DNA of 6,876 nucleotides, taken from positions 1 through 6,876 of the forward strand of contig CANFVI010000089.1 in the NCBI GenBank assembly GCA_947450405.1, written 5' to 3'. The DNA is from Flavobacteriales bacterium (lineage in GTDB: Bacteria > Bacteroidota > Bacteroidia > NS11-12g > UBA955). A program made the translations under genes and the position numbers. This document shows positions 5,182-6,876 of the stretch, in pieces. Position 1 is the stretch's first letter. Each line of letters starts with the position of its first letter. The notes below the pieces were generated by a model, which worked only from the letters and a program-made list of their open reading frames with translations, had not been told where the DNA came from and made no database searches.

Positions 5182-6789
5182 TTAGTTCATTTTCATCGCA
5201 GCATTGATAAATGCGATAAATAGTGGGTGCGGATTTTCAACGGTGCTTTTCAATTCTGGATGAAATTGCACACCTACAAACCATGGATGTTCTGCAACTT
5301 CAACAATTTCAGCTAAGCCTGTATCTGGATTTGTTCCAGTTATTGTCATACCTGCTTGTTGAATTTGGTCCTTATATTGGTTGTTAAACTCATAACGGTG
5401 TCTATGACGTTCAGTAATATGTATTTTGCCATATGCTTTTGCCGCGTGACTTCCTTTAACTAAGTCACATTGGTAAGAACCCAAGCGCATTGTGCCCCCC
5501 ATATTGCTTATTTTCTTTTGGTCTTCCATCAAATCAATAACAGCATTGGTAGTGTCTGGATCCATTTCTAAGCTATGCGCATTAGTTAATCCTACAACGT
5601 TTCTAGCAAATTCAATTACTGAACATTGCATCCCCAAACAAATACCAAAGAACGGTACTTTATGTTCACGGGCATACTTAACTGCTACCAATTTTCCCTC
5701 AATGCCTCTGTTCCCAAAACCTGGAGCAACCAATATGCCTTGGAAACCACTTAGTTTTTGAGATACATTTTCATGGGTAAGTAACTCTGAATTGATGTAT
5801 TTTACTTTAACCTCACACTCATTGTGAGCGCCAGCATGAATGAAAGCTTCATTGATTGATTTGTAAGCATCTGGCAATTCAACATATTTCCCAACCAAAG
5901 CAATAGAAATTTCTGCTTTAGGATGTTCTAGTTTGAATAAGAATTTTTCCCATATTTCTAAATTTGGTTCAGTTGTGCTCTTAAGTTTTAATTTAGCCAA
6001 AACAACTTTGTCTAATTTTTCTTTTAGCATTGCCATTGGAACCTCATAAATGGTTGACATATCGCGGGCTTCTATTACAGCATTGTTTTGAACATTGCAG
6101 AATAGAGCCAATTTGCGTTTGATTTCGGCATTCAAATGGTGTTCAGTTCTACAAACCAAAACATCGGGTTGAACACCCAACTCTAGTAAACTTTTAACGG
6201 AGTGCTGGGTTGGTTTCGTTTTTAATTCGCCCGCAGCGGCAAGGTATGGAATCAAGGTTAAGTGAATAACCATTGAATTACTCTCACCTTCTTCCCAAAT
6301 CAATTGACGCATACTTTCTATATACGGCAGCGATTCAATGTCGCCCACTGTCCCACCAATTTCAGTGATAATAATATCATAGTCACCTGATTCACCAAGA
6401 ATTTTCATTCTTCTCTTGATTTCATCGGTAATATGAGGGATAACTTGTACTGTTTTACCCAAATAAACGCCTTTGCGTTCGTTGTTAATTACAGTTTGGT
6501 AAACCCTTCCTGTAGTAACATTGTTTGCTTGACTTGTTGGGACATTTAAAAAACGCTCGTAGTGACCTAAGTCTAAATCGGTTTCAGCACCATCTTCGGT
6601 TACATAACATTCGCCATGTTCGTATGGATTTAAGGTGCCTGGATCGACGTTAATATACGGATCAAATTTTTGGATAGTTGCTTTATATCCTCTTGCTTGC
6701 AATAACTTAGCTAATGAAGCAGCGATAATTCCCTTCCCTAAAGAAGATGTTACGCCCCCCGTAACAAAGATGTATTTAGATTTATTCAT
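5182..6789 (-). CDS. pyrG: CTP synthase (glutamine hydrolysing)
   Basis: Converts UTP to CTP with ATP and glutamine in the cytosol; GTP is the known allosteric activator. The 535-residue protein has both modules intact. The synthetase domain (1-270) starts KYIFVTGGVTSSLGKGI (5-21) with its P-loop, then KFDPYINVDPGTLNPYEHGECYVTEDGAETDLDLGHYERF (41-80) and TEIGGTVGDIESLPY (142-156). The class I glutamine amidotransferase domain (about 290-535) has GFGNRG (357-362), the nucleophile Cys384 in GICLGMQ, and His510-Glu512 in FHPE; RHRHRYEFN (461-469) is the family's conserved stretch. An ATG at 6798 would add three residues (MHF), but the ATG at 6789 gives the usual short lead before KYIFVTGG. The predicted transcript start near 6803 would also leave only about 5 nt before the upstream ATG. 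The gene converges on guaB. I saw no defect. Confidence 0.98.
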   Translation of the reverse strand: MNKSKYIFVTGGVTSSLGKGIIAASLAKLLQARGYKATIQKFDPYINVDPGTLNPYEHGECYVTEDGAETDLDLGHYERFLNVPTSQANNVTTGRVYQTVINNERKGVYLGKTVQVIPHITDEIKRRMKILGESGDYDIIITEIGGTVGDIESLPYIESMRQLIWEEGESNSMVIHLTLIPYLAAAGELKTKPTQHSVKSLLELGVQPDVLVCRTEHHLNAEIKRKLALFCNVQNNAVIEARDMSTIYEVPMAMLKEKLDKVVLAKLKLKSTTEPNLEIWEKFLFKLEHPKAEISIALVGKYVELPDAYKSINEAFIHAGAHNECEVKVKYINSELLTHENVSQKLSGFQGILVAPGFGNRGIEGKLVAVKYAREHKVPFFGICLGMQCSVIEFARNVVGLTNAHSLEMDPDTTNAVIDLMEDQKKISNMGGTMRLGSYQCDLVKGSHAAKAYGKIHITERHRHRYEFNNQYKDQIQQAGMTITGTNPDTGLAEIVEVAEHPWFVGVQFHPELKSTVENPHPLFIAFINAAMKMN

Positions 6790-6809
6790 GAAATGCATGT
6801 TACGGGAAA

Positions 6810-6840
6810 CAAAATTACTATAGAGTTTTTGTTCCCCGAA
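6810..6840 (-). promoter_or_regulatory. Bacteroidota-type promoter of pyrG
   Basis: On the minus strand TAATTTTG (6810-6817) is an exact TAnnTTTG '-7' box and TTCG (6837-6840), one mismatch from TTTG, lies 19 nt upstream. Transcription would begin near 6803, leaving a very short leader of about 14 nt before the ATG at 6789. The remaining bases to the window edge show no gene. A TA-n3-TTTG sequence at 6866-6874 has the wrong spacing for this promoter class. Confidence 0.6.
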
Positions 6841-6876
6841 AGAAATTAATTAGTTAGTTTTCAACAAAGATTAAAT

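Noticed and set aside
5492..5761. 89-residue plus-strand open frame opposite pyrG
   Set aside because: Antisense to a highly conserved gene, no family resemblance, no promoter; a by-product of pyrG codon structure.
6790..6798. ATG at 6798 as the pyrG start
   Set aside because: It adds MHF ahead of a normal PyrG N-terminus and lies almost on the predicted transcription start.
1..6876. Insertion sequence, phage or CRISPR content
   Set aside because: No transposase, integrase, terminal inverted repeats, regularly spaced repeats or cas-like genes are visible; the genes are ordinary chromosomal ones with uniform AT-rich composition.

Overview
This window reads as chromosomal DNA from an AT-rich member of the Bacteroidota, probably in or near the Flavobacteriia, though I cannot fix the genus. 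Four things point there. The protein at the left edge ends in a type IX secretion (Por) sorting tail. Start codons lack Shine-Dalgarno sequences and have A/T-rich leaders. Several intergenic regions carry the Bacteroidota sigma-factor promoter pattern, a TAnnTTTG '-7' box with a TTG-like '-33' box 17-20 nt upstream. GuaB and PyrG also read like Bacteroidota versions.

Layout from left to right. Positions 5-1297 (minus) encode a secreted protein made of a signal peptide, two copies of a ~150-residue domain, and a T9SS tail; its promoter lies at about 1329-1360. A run of three minus-strand genes follows, transcribed osmC-like (2892-3302), then DUF3050 (2030-2812), then a GNAT acetyltransferase (1447-1968). 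The gaps are 79 and 61 nt, so one transcription unit is possible but not shown. At 3303-3407 the osmC-like gene and guaB diverge from physically overlapping promoters. guaB (IMP dehydrogenase, 3408-4883, plus) ends at a strong intrinsic terminator. pyrG (CTP synthase, 5182-6789, minus) converges on it and ends at a symmetric hairpin that can terminate from both sides.

The 298-nt guaB-pyrG intergenic region is the least ordinary part. Just after the guaB terminator there is a fresh plus-strand TAnnTTTG promoter, then about 175 nt with no ORF that can fold into one long interrupted hairpin with an asymmetric central bubble, then the hairpin-plus-T-run terminator. Size and architecture resemble a 6S-type regulatory RNA, and the 3' arm of the stem carries a near-match to the '-7' box. 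I propose an independent small RNA, with the 6S identity as an inference.

Functionally, guaB and pyrG are housekeeping enzymes of GTP and CTP synthesis. The osmC-like product is a thiol peroxidase-type stress protein. The DUF3050 protein carries a histidine/carboxylate cluster that resembles a metal site of heme-oxygenase-like diiron enzymes. The GNAT protein is a RimJ/RimL-like acetyltransferase. The secreted protein is probably exported by a T9SS encoded elsewhere. I see no mobile element, CRISPR array, rRNA or tRNA.
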